Source of the DNA: Pseudoalteromonas sp. NC201
Lineage (GTDB): Bacteria; Pseudomonadota; Gammaproteobacteria; Enterobacterales; Alteromonadaceae
Assembly: GCF_002850255.1 (NCBI RefSeq)
Contig: NZ_CP022523.1
Span: 372,001 to 436,000 of the forward strand
Length of the DNA stretch: 64,000 nt
Reading direction: 5' to 3'
Shown: one piece after another, positions 35,546 through 44,182 of the stretch
Position numbering within the stretch: the stretch's first letter is position 1
Layout: each line of letters opens with the position of its first letter
Made by a program: the position numbers and the translations under genes
The notes under the pieces: generated by a model
What the model was told of the DNA's origin: nothing
What the model saw: only the letters and a program-made list of their open reading frames with translations
Database searches by the model: none

Positions 35546-37921
35546 TTATTTGGTAAACTTTTCAGCTAGATAAAGCCAAGTTTCAAGTACTGTATCTGGG
35601 TTAAGTGAAACCGAGTCAATCCCCTCTTCAACTAACCAAGCAGCAAAATCTTCATGATCCGATGGACCTTGACCACAAATACCTACATATTTGCCTTTCG
35701 CTTTAGCAGTTTGAATTGCCATTGAAAGTAGTTTCTTGATAGCTGGGTTTCGCTCATCAAACAGATGCGCAATCAGACCAGAATCGCGGTCCAGACCAAG
35801 TGTTAACTGGGTAAGGTCATTTGAACCTATCGAGAAGCCGTCGAAATATTCTAAAAACTCTTCGGCAAGCAGGCAGTTTGATGGAAGTTCACACATCATA
35901 ATGACTTTTAGACCGTTCTCGCCACGTTTTAGACCATGAGCTTCAAGAATTTCAATAACTTGAGCTGCTTCTTCTAGGGTACGAACGAATGGGATCATGA
36001 TTTCAACGTTGGTTAAATCCATCTCGTTGCGAACACGTTTAATGGCTTCACACTCTAATGCAAAGCACTCTCTAAAGTCTTCAGAAATGTAACGAGATGC
36101 GCCGCGGAAACCAATCATTGGGTTTTCTTCTTCGGGCTCATACTGCTGACCGCCAACCAAGTTTGCATACTCATTTGACTTAAAGTCAGACATACGAACG
36201 ATTACACGCTCTGGAGCAAATGCCGCACCTAGCGTTGAAATACCTTCAACTAACTTGCTGATATAGAACTCTACTGGTGATTCATATCCTGCGATTAGCT
36301 CTTTAATTTCAGCCTGTAGCTCTGCATCTTGCTTATCAAAATGAAGTAGTGCTTTAGGGTGAATACCAATCATACGGTTGATGATAAATTCAAGACGCGC
36401 AAGACCGATACCTGCATGTGGTAACTTCGCAAAATCAAACGCGCGATCTGGGTTACCTACGTTCATCATTATCTTCATCGGAATAGCTGGCATTGCATCG
36501 ATGCGAGAAGAAATAACATCGAATTCAAGTTCACCTTTGTAGATATAACCTGTGTCGCCTTCAGCACATGAAACTGTTACCGTGTCGCCATTGGTGATCA
36601 AATCGGTTGCATTACCACATCCAACCACTGCTGGGATCCCCAGCTCACGTGCAATGATTGCAGCGTGACAAGTACGTCCACCACGATTCGTTACGATAGC
36701 AGAGGCACGCTTCATGATAGGTTCCCAATCAGGATCCGTCATATCAGTAACAAGTACATCGCCTTGCTTTACCGAGTCCATTTGATCAATTGAAGACAAG
36801 ACTTTAACTACGCCTGAGCCAATCTTATGACCGATTGCACGACCTTCAACAATAACTTCAGACTTTGATTTTAGCTGGAAGCGTTCCATTACGTTCGCAT
36901 CTTCATTTGAACGGACGGTTTCTGGACGAGCTTGAACGATATAAAGCTTGCCGTCGTTACCATCTTTTGCCCATTCGATATCCATTGGACGACCGTAGTG
37001 CTTTTCGATAATAACAGCCTGTTTTGCTAATTCTTCTACTTCTGCGTCTGTAATCGAGAATTGGTTAGATAGTGCTGAGTCTACATCAACAATCTCAACT
37101 TGCTTGCCGTGAGACTCATCACTTGAGTAGATCATTTGGATTGCTTTTGAGCCAATATTTCTCTTAAGAACAGCAGGCTTTGCTTTTGCAAGCGTTTGCT
37201 TATGAACATAAAATTCATCTGGGTTTACTGCGCCCTGAACTACCATCTCGCCCAAACCATAGCTAGAAGTAACGAAGACAACGTCTTCGAAGCCTGATTC
37301 GGTATCGATTGAGAACATAACACCAGACGACGCTTTGTCTGAACGCACCATACGCTGAATACCAGCAGAAAGCGCCACGCCTCTGTGATCATAGCCTTGG
37401 TGTACACGATAAGAAATTGCACGGTCATTGAATAGCGAAGCAAAAACATGCTTGATAGCGACCATTACGGCATCAATGCCACGAACATTTAGGAAAGTTT
37501 CTTGTTGGCCAGCGAAGGAGGCGTCTGGCATATCTTCTGCTGTTGCTGATGAACGAACAGCAAAGGAGACATCTTGGCTTGCGTCACCGTGTAACTGGCT
37601 ATACGCCTCACGGATTGCTTTATCTAATTCTGGTTGGAATGGTGTATCGATAACCCATTGTCTAATCTGGGCGCCGACTTTGGCTAATTCGTTGACATCG
37701 TCAACATCGAGAGTATCTAGGATTGAGTGGATTTTTTCGTTGAGGCCTGATTGCTCAAGAAATTCATTAAACGCATCGGCTGTTGTTGCGAATCCACCAG
37801 GTACTTGTACACCAGCGTTAGCAAGGTTAGATATCATTTCACCTAGAGAAGCGTTTTTACCACCAACTCGAGGTACATCTTGCATACCCAACTCTTGATA
37901 CCAGAGAACGTAGTCTTGCAC
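35546..37921 (-). CDS. ppsA: Phosphoenolpyruvate synthase
   Basis: A 791-aa enzyme making PEP from pyruvate and ATP for gluconeogenesis, the usual length. N-terminal ATP-grasp region ([35 protein letters not shown]), central swivelling domain with the phosphoacceptor His in [15 protein letters not shown], and C-terminal TIM barrel ([40 protein letters not shown]). The start is a GTG at 37921 with GGAGA upstream. The divergent neighbour encodes its regulatory kinase/pyrophosphorylase, and a DAHP synthase that consumes PEP lies beyond it, the same trio as in E. coli. Confidence 0.97.
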   Translation of the reverse strand: MQDYVLWYQELGMQDVPRVGGKNASLGEMISNLANAGVQVPGGFATTADAFNEFLEQSGLNEKIHSILDTLDVDDVNELAKVGAQIRQWVIDTPFQPELDKAIREAYSQLHGDASQDVSFAVRSSATAEDMPDASFAGQQETFLNVRGIDAVMVAIKHVFASLFNDRAISYRVHQGYDHRGVALSAGIQRMVRSDKASSGVMFSIDTESGFEDVVFVTSSYGLGEMVVQGAVNPDEFYVHKQTLAKAKPAVLKRNIGSKAIQMIYSSDESHGKQVEIVDVDSALSNQFSITDAEVEELAKQAVIIEKHYGRPMDIEWAKDGNDGKLYIVQARPETVRSNEDANVMERFQLKSKSEVIVEGRAIGHKIGSGVVKVLSSIDQMDSVKQGDVLVTDMTDPDWEPIMKRASAIVTNRGGRTCHAAIIARELGIPAVVGCGNATDLITNGDTVTVSCAEGDTGYIYKGELEFDVISSRIDAMPAIPMKIMMNVGNPDRAFDFAKLPHAGIGLARLEFIINRMIGIHPKALLHFDKQDAELQAEIKELIAGYESPVEFYISKLVEGISTLGAAFAPERVIVRMSDFKSNEYANLVGGQQYEPEEENPMIGFRGASRYISEDFRECFALECEAIKRVRNEMDLTNVEIMIPFVRTLEEAAQVIEILEAHGLKRGENGLKVIMMCELPSNCLLAEEFLEYFDGFSIGSNDLTQLTLGLDRDSGLIAHLFDERNPAIKKLLSMAIQTAKAKGKYVGICGQGPSDHEDFAAWLVEEGIDSVSLNPDTVLETWLYLAEKFTK

Positions 37922-38049
37922 GGAACTGTCTCCAAAACAAATTGTATTAAATGTGAGAGATTAATTGACCTTTCCACTTGGTCAAGGGCATTCTACAACG
38001 GTAAGGCAGTCTTCGTAAACCGCGATGGCTTATTTTCAACAATTTCTGA

Positions 38050-38874
38050 ATGAATAATAGCAAAATGAGAACAGCATTCTATATTTCCGATGGTACCGCT
38101 ATCACCTCTGAAGTGTTTGGTCACGCAACGCTTTCAATGTTCCCTGTAGAATTTAATCACCAAACGATACCATTTGTAGAAACAGTAAAAAAAGCACATG
38201 AAATCAAAATATTAATAGACTCGGTTGCTGAGAATTCAGGTGAAAAACCATTGGTGTTTTTTACATTCGTTAATCCAGAATTGTCCGATATTATTTTATC
38301 GTCGCAAGGGGTTTGTTACGACTTTTTATCTTATGCGAGCGAAATAGTAAAAAGAGAGCTAAAAGTTCAGCCGGTGCCAAAAATGCACCGCACGCATAGC
38401 ATTCACGAATCTTCTTATGATTTTAGAATAGATGCAGTTAACTACGCACTTGCAAATGATGACGGCGCAAATATTAAAGATTATGACGAAGCAGACATCA
38501 TATTGGTAGGTGTCAGCCGCAGCGGTAAAACGCCGACAAGCTTATATTTAGCATTACAATATGGGATAAAAGCCGCGAATTATCCGATGACAGAGGATGA
38601 TTTAGAAAGTGGAAGACTGCCTAAATGTCTAGATAAATACAAAGGTAAGCTCTTTGGCTTAACCATAGATCCCGAAAGACTAGCCGCAATAAGGCAAGAG
38701 AGAATGGCAAACTCCAAGTACGCATCAATCAGACAATGCCGTATCGAAGTCAAAGAAGTAGAGATGCTATTTAAAAAGAATAGAACGCCTTACTTAAACA
38801 GTACACGTTATTCCGTTGAGGAAATATCAGCAAAGATTATTTCTGAAACTGGGTTAAAGCGCCATAAATACTAA
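38050..38874 (+). CDS. ppsR: PEP synthase regulatory kinase/pyrophosphorylase
   Basis: A 274-aa DUF299 protein that inactivates PpsA by ADP-dependent threonine phosphorylation and reactivates it by phosphate-dependent pyrophosphate release. The P-loop-like ILVGVSRSGKTPTSLYLALQ (about 150-169), the opening FYISDGTAITSEVFGHA, and LTIDPERLAAIR with YASIRQC are all shared with E. coli YdiA. The first ATG (38050) agrees with the E. coli N-terminus. It is divergent from ppsA with a 128-bp gap containing both promoters. Confidence 0.96.
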   Translation: MNNSKMRTAFYISDGTAITSEVFGHATLSMFPVEFNHQTIPFVETVKKAHEIKILIDSVAENSGEKPLVFFTFVNPELSDIILSSQGVCYDFLSYASEIVKRELKVQPVPKMHRTHSIHESSYDFRIDAVNYALANDDGANIKDYDEADIILVGVSRSGKTPTSLYLALQYGIKAANYPMTEDDLESGRLPKCLDKYKGKLFGLTIDPERLAAIRQERMANSKYASIRQCRIEVKEVEMLFKKNRTPYLNSTRYSVEEISAKIISETGLKRHKY

Positions 38875-38896
38875 AAAGGCCGCAATGCGGCCCTTT
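38873..38896. terminator. Bidirectional terminator between ppsR and DAHP synthase
   Basis: A GC-rich stem GGCCGC/GCGGCC around AAT, with five A on the left and CTTTGTTT on the right, in the 31-bp convergent gap. Confidence 0.88.
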
Positions 38897-38905
38897 GTTT
38901 GTTGT

Positions 38906-40261
38906 TTATACTGTTTTACGAGCGTCTTTTAGTAGATCAGCAACTAAAAATCCTAGCTCTAAAACTTGGTCTGCGTTTAGACGCGGATCACACTGGGTGC
39001 GGTAACGCTGAGATAAGTCTTCGTCTGATAGACCGTAGGCACCACCAACACACTCAGTGACGTGCTGCCCTGTCATTTCTAAATGCACACCACCAGGATA
39101 GCTCCCCTCAGCTTTATGCACTGCGAAGAACTGACTGATTTCTCTCAAGATATTGTTAAAACTACGTGTCTTATATCCAGTCGTCGCTTTTTCTGTGTTT
39201 CCGTGCATCGGATCCGAAGTCCAAATAACTTTGCGGCCTTCTTCTTGAATTCTACGAACTAATTTAGGCAGTTTTTCCGGCAGCACATCTGCACCCATGC
39301 GTGTGATAAGTGTTAGACGACCAGGAATATTATCAGGGTTAAGCGCATCGACAAGTTTAATTAACTCATCTTCTTGCATCCCTGGGCCAACCTTTACGCC
39401 AATAGGGTTTTTAATACCACGGAAAAATTCGATATGAGCGTGATCTAGCTGACGCGTACGTTCACCAATCCAAACAAAGTGAGCAGAACAATCGTACCAG
39501 TCCCCCGATAAGTGGTCTCGTCTAGTTAACGCTTCTTCATAACCTAACAATAGCGCTTCGTGTGAGGTATAAAGCGGAGTTTCCTTCAGGCTTGGTGCTA
39601 CTGTTGAATCAATGCCACAAACTTCCATAAACTCAAGTGCTTCTTGAATACGCTCTGCGAGTTGTTGAAATTTATCTTTTAACGGATTTGCAGCTACGAA
39701 ACTCATATTCCAGCGATTTACCTGATGCAGATCTGCAAGACCACCCTGCGCAAATGCGCGAAGTAGGTTAAGTGTTGCTGCAGACTGATGATACGCTTTC
39801 ATCAACCTATCAGGATCTGGGATACGCGCTTCTTCCGTAAACTCAAAACTATTAACGATATCACCACGGTATGAAGGTAAAGAAACACCATCAATAGTCT
39901 CAAAATCTGAAGAACGTGGCTTAGCATACTGCCCTGCCATTCGAGCGATTTTGACTACCGGGCATTTACCACCATATGTTAATACGACAGCCATTTGCAA
40001 AAGCGTCTTGAACGTATCACGAATATTAGCGGCACTAAAATCTGAAAACGATTCTGCGCAATCACCACCTTGCAATATAAAAGCTTTACCTTCGCAAACA
40101 TCTGCAAGGCTTTTATACAAGCTTCGCGTCTCTTCTGCAAAAACGAGCGGCGGTGCTGAATTTAGTTCTTTTTCAACTGATTTTAACTTCTCTGAATTTG
40201 GGTATTCAGGTTGCTGCAAGATAGGTTTATCTCTCCAGCTATTTGGGCTCCAATTAGCCAT
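38906..40261 (-). CDS. Class II 3-deoxy-7-phosphoheptulonate synthase
   Basis: A 451-aa plant-type (AroA-II) DAHP synthase that joins PEP and erythrose 4-phosphate as the first step of aromatic amino-acid synthesis. Seen: [15 protein letters not shown] (metal-site Cys), [57 protein letters not shown] and [30 protein letters not shown] precedes the ATG. E. coli has a class I AroH at the equivalent place beside ppsA/ydiA, so the position is conserved but the enzyme class differs. No trp-leader-like attenuator was recognised. Confidence 0.95.
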   Translation of the reverse strand: MANWSPNSWRDKPILQQPEYPNSEKLKSVEKELNSAPPLVFAEETRSLYKSLADVCEGKAFILQGGDCAESFSDFSAANIRDTFKTLLQMAVVLTYGGKCPVVKIARMAGQYAKPRSSDFETIDGVSLPSYRGDIVNSFEFTEEARIPDPDRLMKAYHQSAATLNLLRAFAQGGLADLHQVNRWNMSFVAANPLKDKFQQLAERIQEALEFMEVCGIDSTVAPSLKETPLYTSHEALLLGYEEALTRRDHLSGDWYDCSAHFVWIGERTRQLDHAHIEFFRGIKNPIGVKVGPGMQEDELIKLVDALNPDNIPGRLTLITRMGADVLPEKLPKLVRRIQEEGRKVIWTSDPMHGNTEKATTGYKTRSFNNILREISQFFAVHKAEGSYPGGVHLEMTGQHVTECVGGAYGLSDEDLSQRYRTQCDPRLNADQVLELGFLVADLLKDARKTV

Positions 40262-40356
40262 TGTATTTTCCTCATTCCAATATGTGTTACCACCATTGAA
40301 CAGTACCCCAAGCCCCCTTATTCATCAAGGAAAAACTTTAGTTTGTTTTTAACGAA

Positions 40357-40369
40357 GAACACATCATAC
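40357..40369 (-). promoter_or_regulatory. Ter-like site 2
   Basis: GAACACATCATAC on the plus strand, 13/13 identical to the other copies. It lies 96 bp upstream of the DAHP synthase start. Predicted to block forks moving right to left. Confidence 0.82.
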
Positions 40370-40513
40370 ATCTTTAGCTTTTAATAACCTGATACTTTAG
40401 CTAAACTGTTCTAGAACTTAATCAAGATATTAGACTTCTTAAGATATGGTGGTTTTTAATACATCTTTCCAGCTAGCAAAAAAGCAGACCTAAAGTTGGC
40501 GACTATCAGACTT

Positions 40514-40527
40514 GGAAGATCTGATCT
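40514..40527 (-). repeat. Possible degenerate iteron
   Basis: AGATCTGATCT at 40517-40527 equals the 11-base arm of the origin inverted repeat at 45658. Read on the minus strand with its flank, TAAAGATCAGATCT matches 13 of 14 bases of the origin iteron at 45651. A single short hit in AT-rich DNA, so chance is possible. Confidence 0.3.
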
Positions 40528-41615
40528 TTAAATCGCTATAATGAGTATCATCACCCATTTTGAGTGAATTGAAGACCTTGGAACCTATACCAGTATCAAA
40601 CATAATCTTGTCGAAGTCTTGTTTTTCACTTTGAGTGCCTTGATTAGAAGTCAATTCAAGAATTTGTGATCAAGCAGGACCCCACCTACCTCTTCAGAAA
40701 ATCATCTTACAGAGCATTTATATACAAAGATGACACACTGACTTTAGCCTATTATTATGTTAAATTGATGTTTATTTAAGTTCAGACTAGTAATTGCTGT
40801 AGTGACTCGTCGTATTTTATGAGTAGGAAGGAAGCAAGAAAAAATGAGTCTATAGTGATTGCTATGAGTACTAATCACATGTGCTATATAGTATTTGGAA
40901 GTATTAACACGTATAGGTACTTCCAACAGCTAACTCCTCCAATGAGAACTCAATGCTGAAAAATTGGGGAGATTTCTCTTCAGTGATCTGGGTTATTAAA
41001 ATAAATTTTCCTGATTAAGCTATCTTATTGAAACGGCGAGAACGCCGAACAATCTATCACTAGATAAAAATAAAACTCTACTGTCAAAAAGGTGATATTG
41101 ATTACGTAGTACTACTGAGTTTACTCTTGCCCCTCATTCTTTTCTTGATATCTAACACAACGACTTTTATTCTTACAGTATCAAGGGGTAGTCACTTTGC
41201 CTAATATAATTGGGCATAAGGTTACTCGCTTAATAGCTATTTTCATTTCCAAAACTCTCGCTAGTTTCTGGCCAGTTAGTTTCAGAGATATTTTTCCATG
41301 AACAGTTAGCTAATCTAGCTTGACTCGTTCGCAAACAAGCTGTTCAGACGCTTGAAAAGATCTCTGTCTACTTTGCTCTTTGACGATCAGACCATGAATT
41401 CAGGTGTAAAAACTATATGATATTTAAATAATAAAAGCACAGGAGACGTGTCTTCTATCTACTCGTTTTTTCCGTTATTTTAACTTCGCTACAAATCGAG
41501 TACGGCATTGACATTAGTATTTATTCCGGTGAAGTTTGAATAATAGTAAGCAATCACTGAAGTAGCTGGTTTAGTTATTATAAAGTTAGTACTAGCATTG
41601 CAACTCCGAACTGTA

Positions 41616-41644
41616 CATGTGCATGTGCATGTGCATGTGCATGT
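41616..41644. repeat. CATGTG hexanucleotide tandem repeat
   Basis: Nearly five perfect copies of CATGTG in non-coding DNA left of tus. Such short arrays can vary in number by slippage. No function is evident. Confidence 0.9.
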
Positions 41645-41844
41645 AGCAAAAGAAACTTGTGCTATAACCGTCTTCGTGTTTTAGTCAGGTACGACTACAA
41701 AAGTGCGGATGTTACTCGAAGATTCATAGCCAAGAAAAAGAAGTGGTACGATTGTTCTCTTTGAAAGTGCAAAATTAAACTCAGTGTTCTACTCTACAAT
41801 TTAGCCAATCCCTTTAAAGGATCCCAAATGATGCTTATTGCAAA

Positions 41845-41960
41845 GTGAGTACACACTTACTAACCATCTATCACCTTCCCTTTTCGGCCTAACTAGAATT
41901 TATTGAACCTTCATGCCTACGGAAAAGTGCTCGGTCGAAACAAGGTAAGTGAACACTTAC
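41845..41960. repeat. Pair of related palindromes 100 bp apart
   Basis: GTGAGTACACACTTAC (41845-41860) and GTAAGTGAACACTTAC (41945-41960; perfect seven-base arms around AA) share 12 of 16 bases and are exactly 100 bp apart. They could bind a dimeric protein. No function assigned. Confidence 0.5.
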
Positions 41961-42060
41961 TATTGTTTTTCAACACTAAAATCTTGAACCAGAAGAAGAC
42001 TCTGTCAGTATCAAAAGTTGACTTTAATTTATAAAAAAGAGTATTATCGCGAGGATAAAG

Positions 42061-42073
42061 GAACACATCATAC
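42061..42073 (-). promoter_or_regulatory. Ter-like site 3
   Basis: GAACACATCATAC on the plus strand, identical to the other copies; 201 bp from site 4. Predicted to block forks moving right to left. Confidence 0.85.
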
Positions 42074-42274
42074 AAAGTGAGATAAAACAATTTCAACTCT
42101 ACAAAACTAATTAGCAATTTCATCAAGACGACATAGAATCACTTTTCCTATTTTAAAATTCACTAGCAGATATTTTATTTCTCTAAAACCTAGACGCTCC
42201 AAATAAAAGCTTAATAAGTGAAGATAAATATGAGCTAACAGAATATTTCTGATATAATTTACATATATCTCAGG

Positions 42275-42287
42275 GAACACATCATAC
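42275..42287 (-). promoter_or_regulatory. Ter-like site 4
   Basis: GAACACATCATAC on the plus strand, identical to the other copies; 211 bp from site 5. Predicted to block forks moving right to left. Confidence 0.85.
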
Positions 42288-42498
42288 TTACAATATCAAT
42301 AAAAGTATGCATCATCACAAAATACCCACAGCTAATTGATCAAATAACTAAGTTCTCAACAACGATCGACTAAAACGATACTTAGCTTAATTTAGCAAAC
42401 GGCAAGTGATATGGTTAGTTTTTGTTCCATTAGATACTCATAATAAAATCGCTTAGCGAGATTTCATTATTTTTGATATAATTCGAGAGAGATAACAA

Positions 42499-42511
42499 GA
42501 ACACATCATAC
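42499..42511 (-). promoter_or_regulatory. Ter-like site 5, overlapping the tus translation start
   Basis: GAACACATCATAC ends one base before the tus ATG, filling the ribosome-site position (-14 to -2). In E. coli TerB overlaps the tus promoter and Tus represses itself; here the site is even closer to the start codon. It should be the first block met by a fork leaving the origin leftward. Confidence 0.88.
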
Positions 42512-42512
42512 A

Positions 42513-43379
42513 ATGAATAAATTTAATATACGTTCAACTTTCGATATTCTTAATGAACACATTAACCAGCTATGCCATGAACTGACAGAAGCCGATATAA
42601 AAAAGGCAACATTTTATGAACTGCCTGATATCAAAAAACAAGATGAAGAAACCGCTCCAACAAATATAACTGTTAAAAAAATAGAAGGTGAAAAAGCACT
42701 CTCTAAATGTTTAGATGCTTATCGCGACCTCTACTTAAACGACCGAGAAAGCGGAAAGTTGTTGCAAAGGTTTCCTGGTCTTTTGTTAGTTAATGACCCT
42801 AAAGAAGTTATCAACTCTAGGGTGAATGCAGTGAATCTTGCCAAAGAAAATTTTAAAAATGCTATTCTGGAAATTTCTAACAATGATGCCAGATTCGAAG
42901 CTGTTCATAGTGCAGTTCCTAACTTAATGACTTTGGCTGCCTATCGAAAAATACATAGCGAATCCGAAGCTCCCTATTCCGTTCGATTTACCTGGATGAA
43001 AAAACATGCAACCAGAGTTTTGAGTAAAGAACTTGCTATGGAGATGTTGAATCGCTCTTCACTATATTCAAATCCGAGGATGATAGATCAGGAAAAGTGG
43101 CAACAGCTAGTAGAACAAGAAAAATATAGAGTTTCTAGTCTATCAGAAAATGCAAAGCTCAGAATTAGAAGGCCAACCAGAGTAACACCTGAGGTGAATG
43201 TGAGATATACAGCTCAAAATCGCTATCATGTAAGTGCCGCACTTCCATTTATACTCTTTAACCCGCATCCAGACACTAAACTTGGAGAGTTAAGTCATTT
43301 TACACAAAAAGATGATCATCCAAGAAAGCGAGAGTACAACTTTCTAGTCGATAGAATTTATTTAGAAAGATTTGAGTAA
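42513..43379 (+). CDS. tus: Tus family replication terminus site-binding protein
   Basis: A 288-aa protein resembling E. coli Tus (309 aa) end to end. It binds Ter DNA and stops replication forks from one side only. Matching blocks: FYELPDIKKQDEE (E. coli FSLPEVKKEDE), RFPGLL (RLPGVL), ARFEAVHSAVPNL (ARFEWVHRHLPGL), LAAYRK (LNAYRT), RFTWMKKHATRVL (RFGWANKHIIKNL) and NAKLRIRRPTRVTP (NAKLKIKRPVKVQP). Residues of the C6 lock pocket are conserved at Phe140 and His144 (here F128, H132); Gly149 is Asn (N137) and Ile79 is Leu (L75). Arg198 aligns with R189. A Ter-like site ends one base before the ATG, suggesting autorepression. It lies between oppositely facing Ter sites, 2.1 kb from the nearest iteron. 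Confidence 0.93.
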   Translation: MNKFNIRSTFDILNEHINQLCHELTEADIKKATFYELPDIKKQDEETAPTNITVKKIEGEKALSKCLDAYRDLYLNDRESGKLLQRFPGLLLVNDPKEVINSRVNAVNLAKENFKNAILEISNNDARFEAVHSAVPNLMTLAAYRKIHSESEAPYSVRFTWMKKHATRVLSKELAMEMLNRSSLYSNPRMIDQEKWQQLVEQEKYRVSSLSENAKLRIRRPTRVTPEVNVRYTAQNRYHVSAALPFILFNPHPDTKLGELSHFTQKDDHPRKREYNFLVDRIYLERFE

Positions 43380-43485
43380 TAGTAAGGTATAATTCATACG
43401 GAATCTAACGATAGCACGCAATTTAACATAATCTTGTTGAGTTAGTATAGTCCATACAAGTGCTAACTGACTTGTCCTCATTATA

Positions 43486-43498
43486 GTATGATGTGTTC
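43486..43498 (+). promoter_or_regulatory. Ter-like site 6, opposite orientation
   Basis: GTATGATGTGTTC on the plus strand, the only copy in this orientation. It lies 106 bp past the tus stop and about 2 kb before the nearest iteron. By E. coli polarity it stops forks moving left to right, i.e. a fork that has circled the replicon, just before it re-enters rep and the origin. Confidence 0.87.
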
Positions 43499-43512
43499 TA
43501 TCCATTTTAAAA

Positions 43513-43729
43513 CTTATACCAATTAGCTTAATTAAGTGATCTCTTCTGAGGCGAAGAAAATCTTGTCGATAACACCATTACCGCATCCAGCTATCGCCAA
43601 GTTACATCCATATAGGCAAGGCGAAAATTTTTGCTATTTAGTTGTTCTAAATGAGAAATTTTTAACGCAGTTAGCATCAGATTTGCTCCTTCAAATTGAA
43701 CAAGTATCAAGGCTAATTGGTATTATAAG
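43513..43729. mobile_element. MITE-like element between tus and rep
   Basis: Inverted ends share ATACCAATTAGC (43516-43527) and GCTAATTGGTAT (43712-43723); outward both continue into CTTAT-like sequence. The interior has no transposase; the open frame inside (from 43536) has no ribosome site and is taken as non-coding. Repeats with this end and a GTTGTTCTAAATGAGAAATTTTTAACG-type core are, to my memory, common in Alteromonadales. Confidence 0.65.
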
Positions 43730-43789
43730 ACTATGATGAAATCGTTATCTTCACAGATTAAGTACTAAATTTCTTCAGGTTAAATTTTG

Positions 43790-43960
43790 ATTTATCATTA
43801 AATTTTAAGCTCTGAAATAGCTTATCGACCACGGACTCTTATCTAGAAATCACTAATAAATCATCTACTGTTGGATAACAAATTTTTTCTATTTGATTGT
43901 TCTAAATAGGAAGATTTGAATTATTGATATACTTCTCCCCTCTTCCAAGGATTAGAGAAT
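43790..43960. mobile_element. Decayed second copy of the MITE-like sequence
   Basis: TTGATTGTTCTAAATAGGAA (43886-43912 area) and CTTATCGACCACGGACTC match, with many differences, the interior of the element at 43513-43729 in the same order and orientation. It looks like an older, eroded copy. Ends are approximate. The rest of 43961-44135 shows nothing recognised. Confidence 0.4.
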
Positions 43961-44135
43961 TAATTTGATCCGCTGATGTAGTTTCAAGATTTATTTATGT
44001 CAGTATTTTCCACCACAGAAAATTTTTAAGAAGGCTTTTAGCTCTTTAGACTGCATCGTTTTTAAGAATTAGGTAGTAATATATTTCGGTCAGAAGTACC
44101 TTCAGTAGCAATAGAAATCAGCTTTGATGCTAAAG

Positions 44136-44179
44136 TTCTTTGTCTTGGCTAGAAATACTATTCTAGCCAAGACAAAGAA
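44136..44179 (-). terminator. Perfect 19-bp hairpin after rep
   Basis: The arms at 44136-44154 and 44161-44179 (TTCTTTGTCTTGGCTAGAA and its complement) pair without mismatch around a six-base loop, starting three bases past the rep stop. On the minus strand no T run follows, so it is an atypical terminator. Messenger protection or a single-strand structure used in replication are alternatives. Confidence 0.65.
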
Positions 44180-44182
44180 ATT

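Larger units (their letters stand above)
40262..42512. other. 2.25-kb gene-free region left of tus
   Basis: AT-rich DNA with stop codons in all frames and no convincing gene. It holds four of the six Ter-like sites (40357, 42061, 42275, 42499), a hexanucleotide repeat (41616-41644), two related palindromes exactly 100 bp apart (41845, 41945) and a possible degenerate iteron (40514-40527). The rest shows nothing recognisable. The position, just outside the predicted fork-arrest pocket, suggests a terminus zone with decayed sequence. Confidence 0.7.

Noticed and set aside
40744..40926. 60-codon minus-strand open frame in the gene-free region
   Set aside because: No ribosome site, low-complexity composition and no family resemblance.
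41616..41644. CATGTG repeats considered as a CRISPR or iteron array
   Set aside because: Units are six bases with no spacers; a simple tandem repeat.
41917..42126. 69-codon minus-strand open frame overlapping a Ter site
   Set aside because: No ribosome site; the frame is a by-product of AT-rich sequence and crosses Ter site 3.
43536..43736. 66-codon open frame between tus and rep
   Set aside because: It lies inside the inverted-repeat element, lacks a ribosome site, and ends in the right-hand repeat; the interior looks like MITE sequence.
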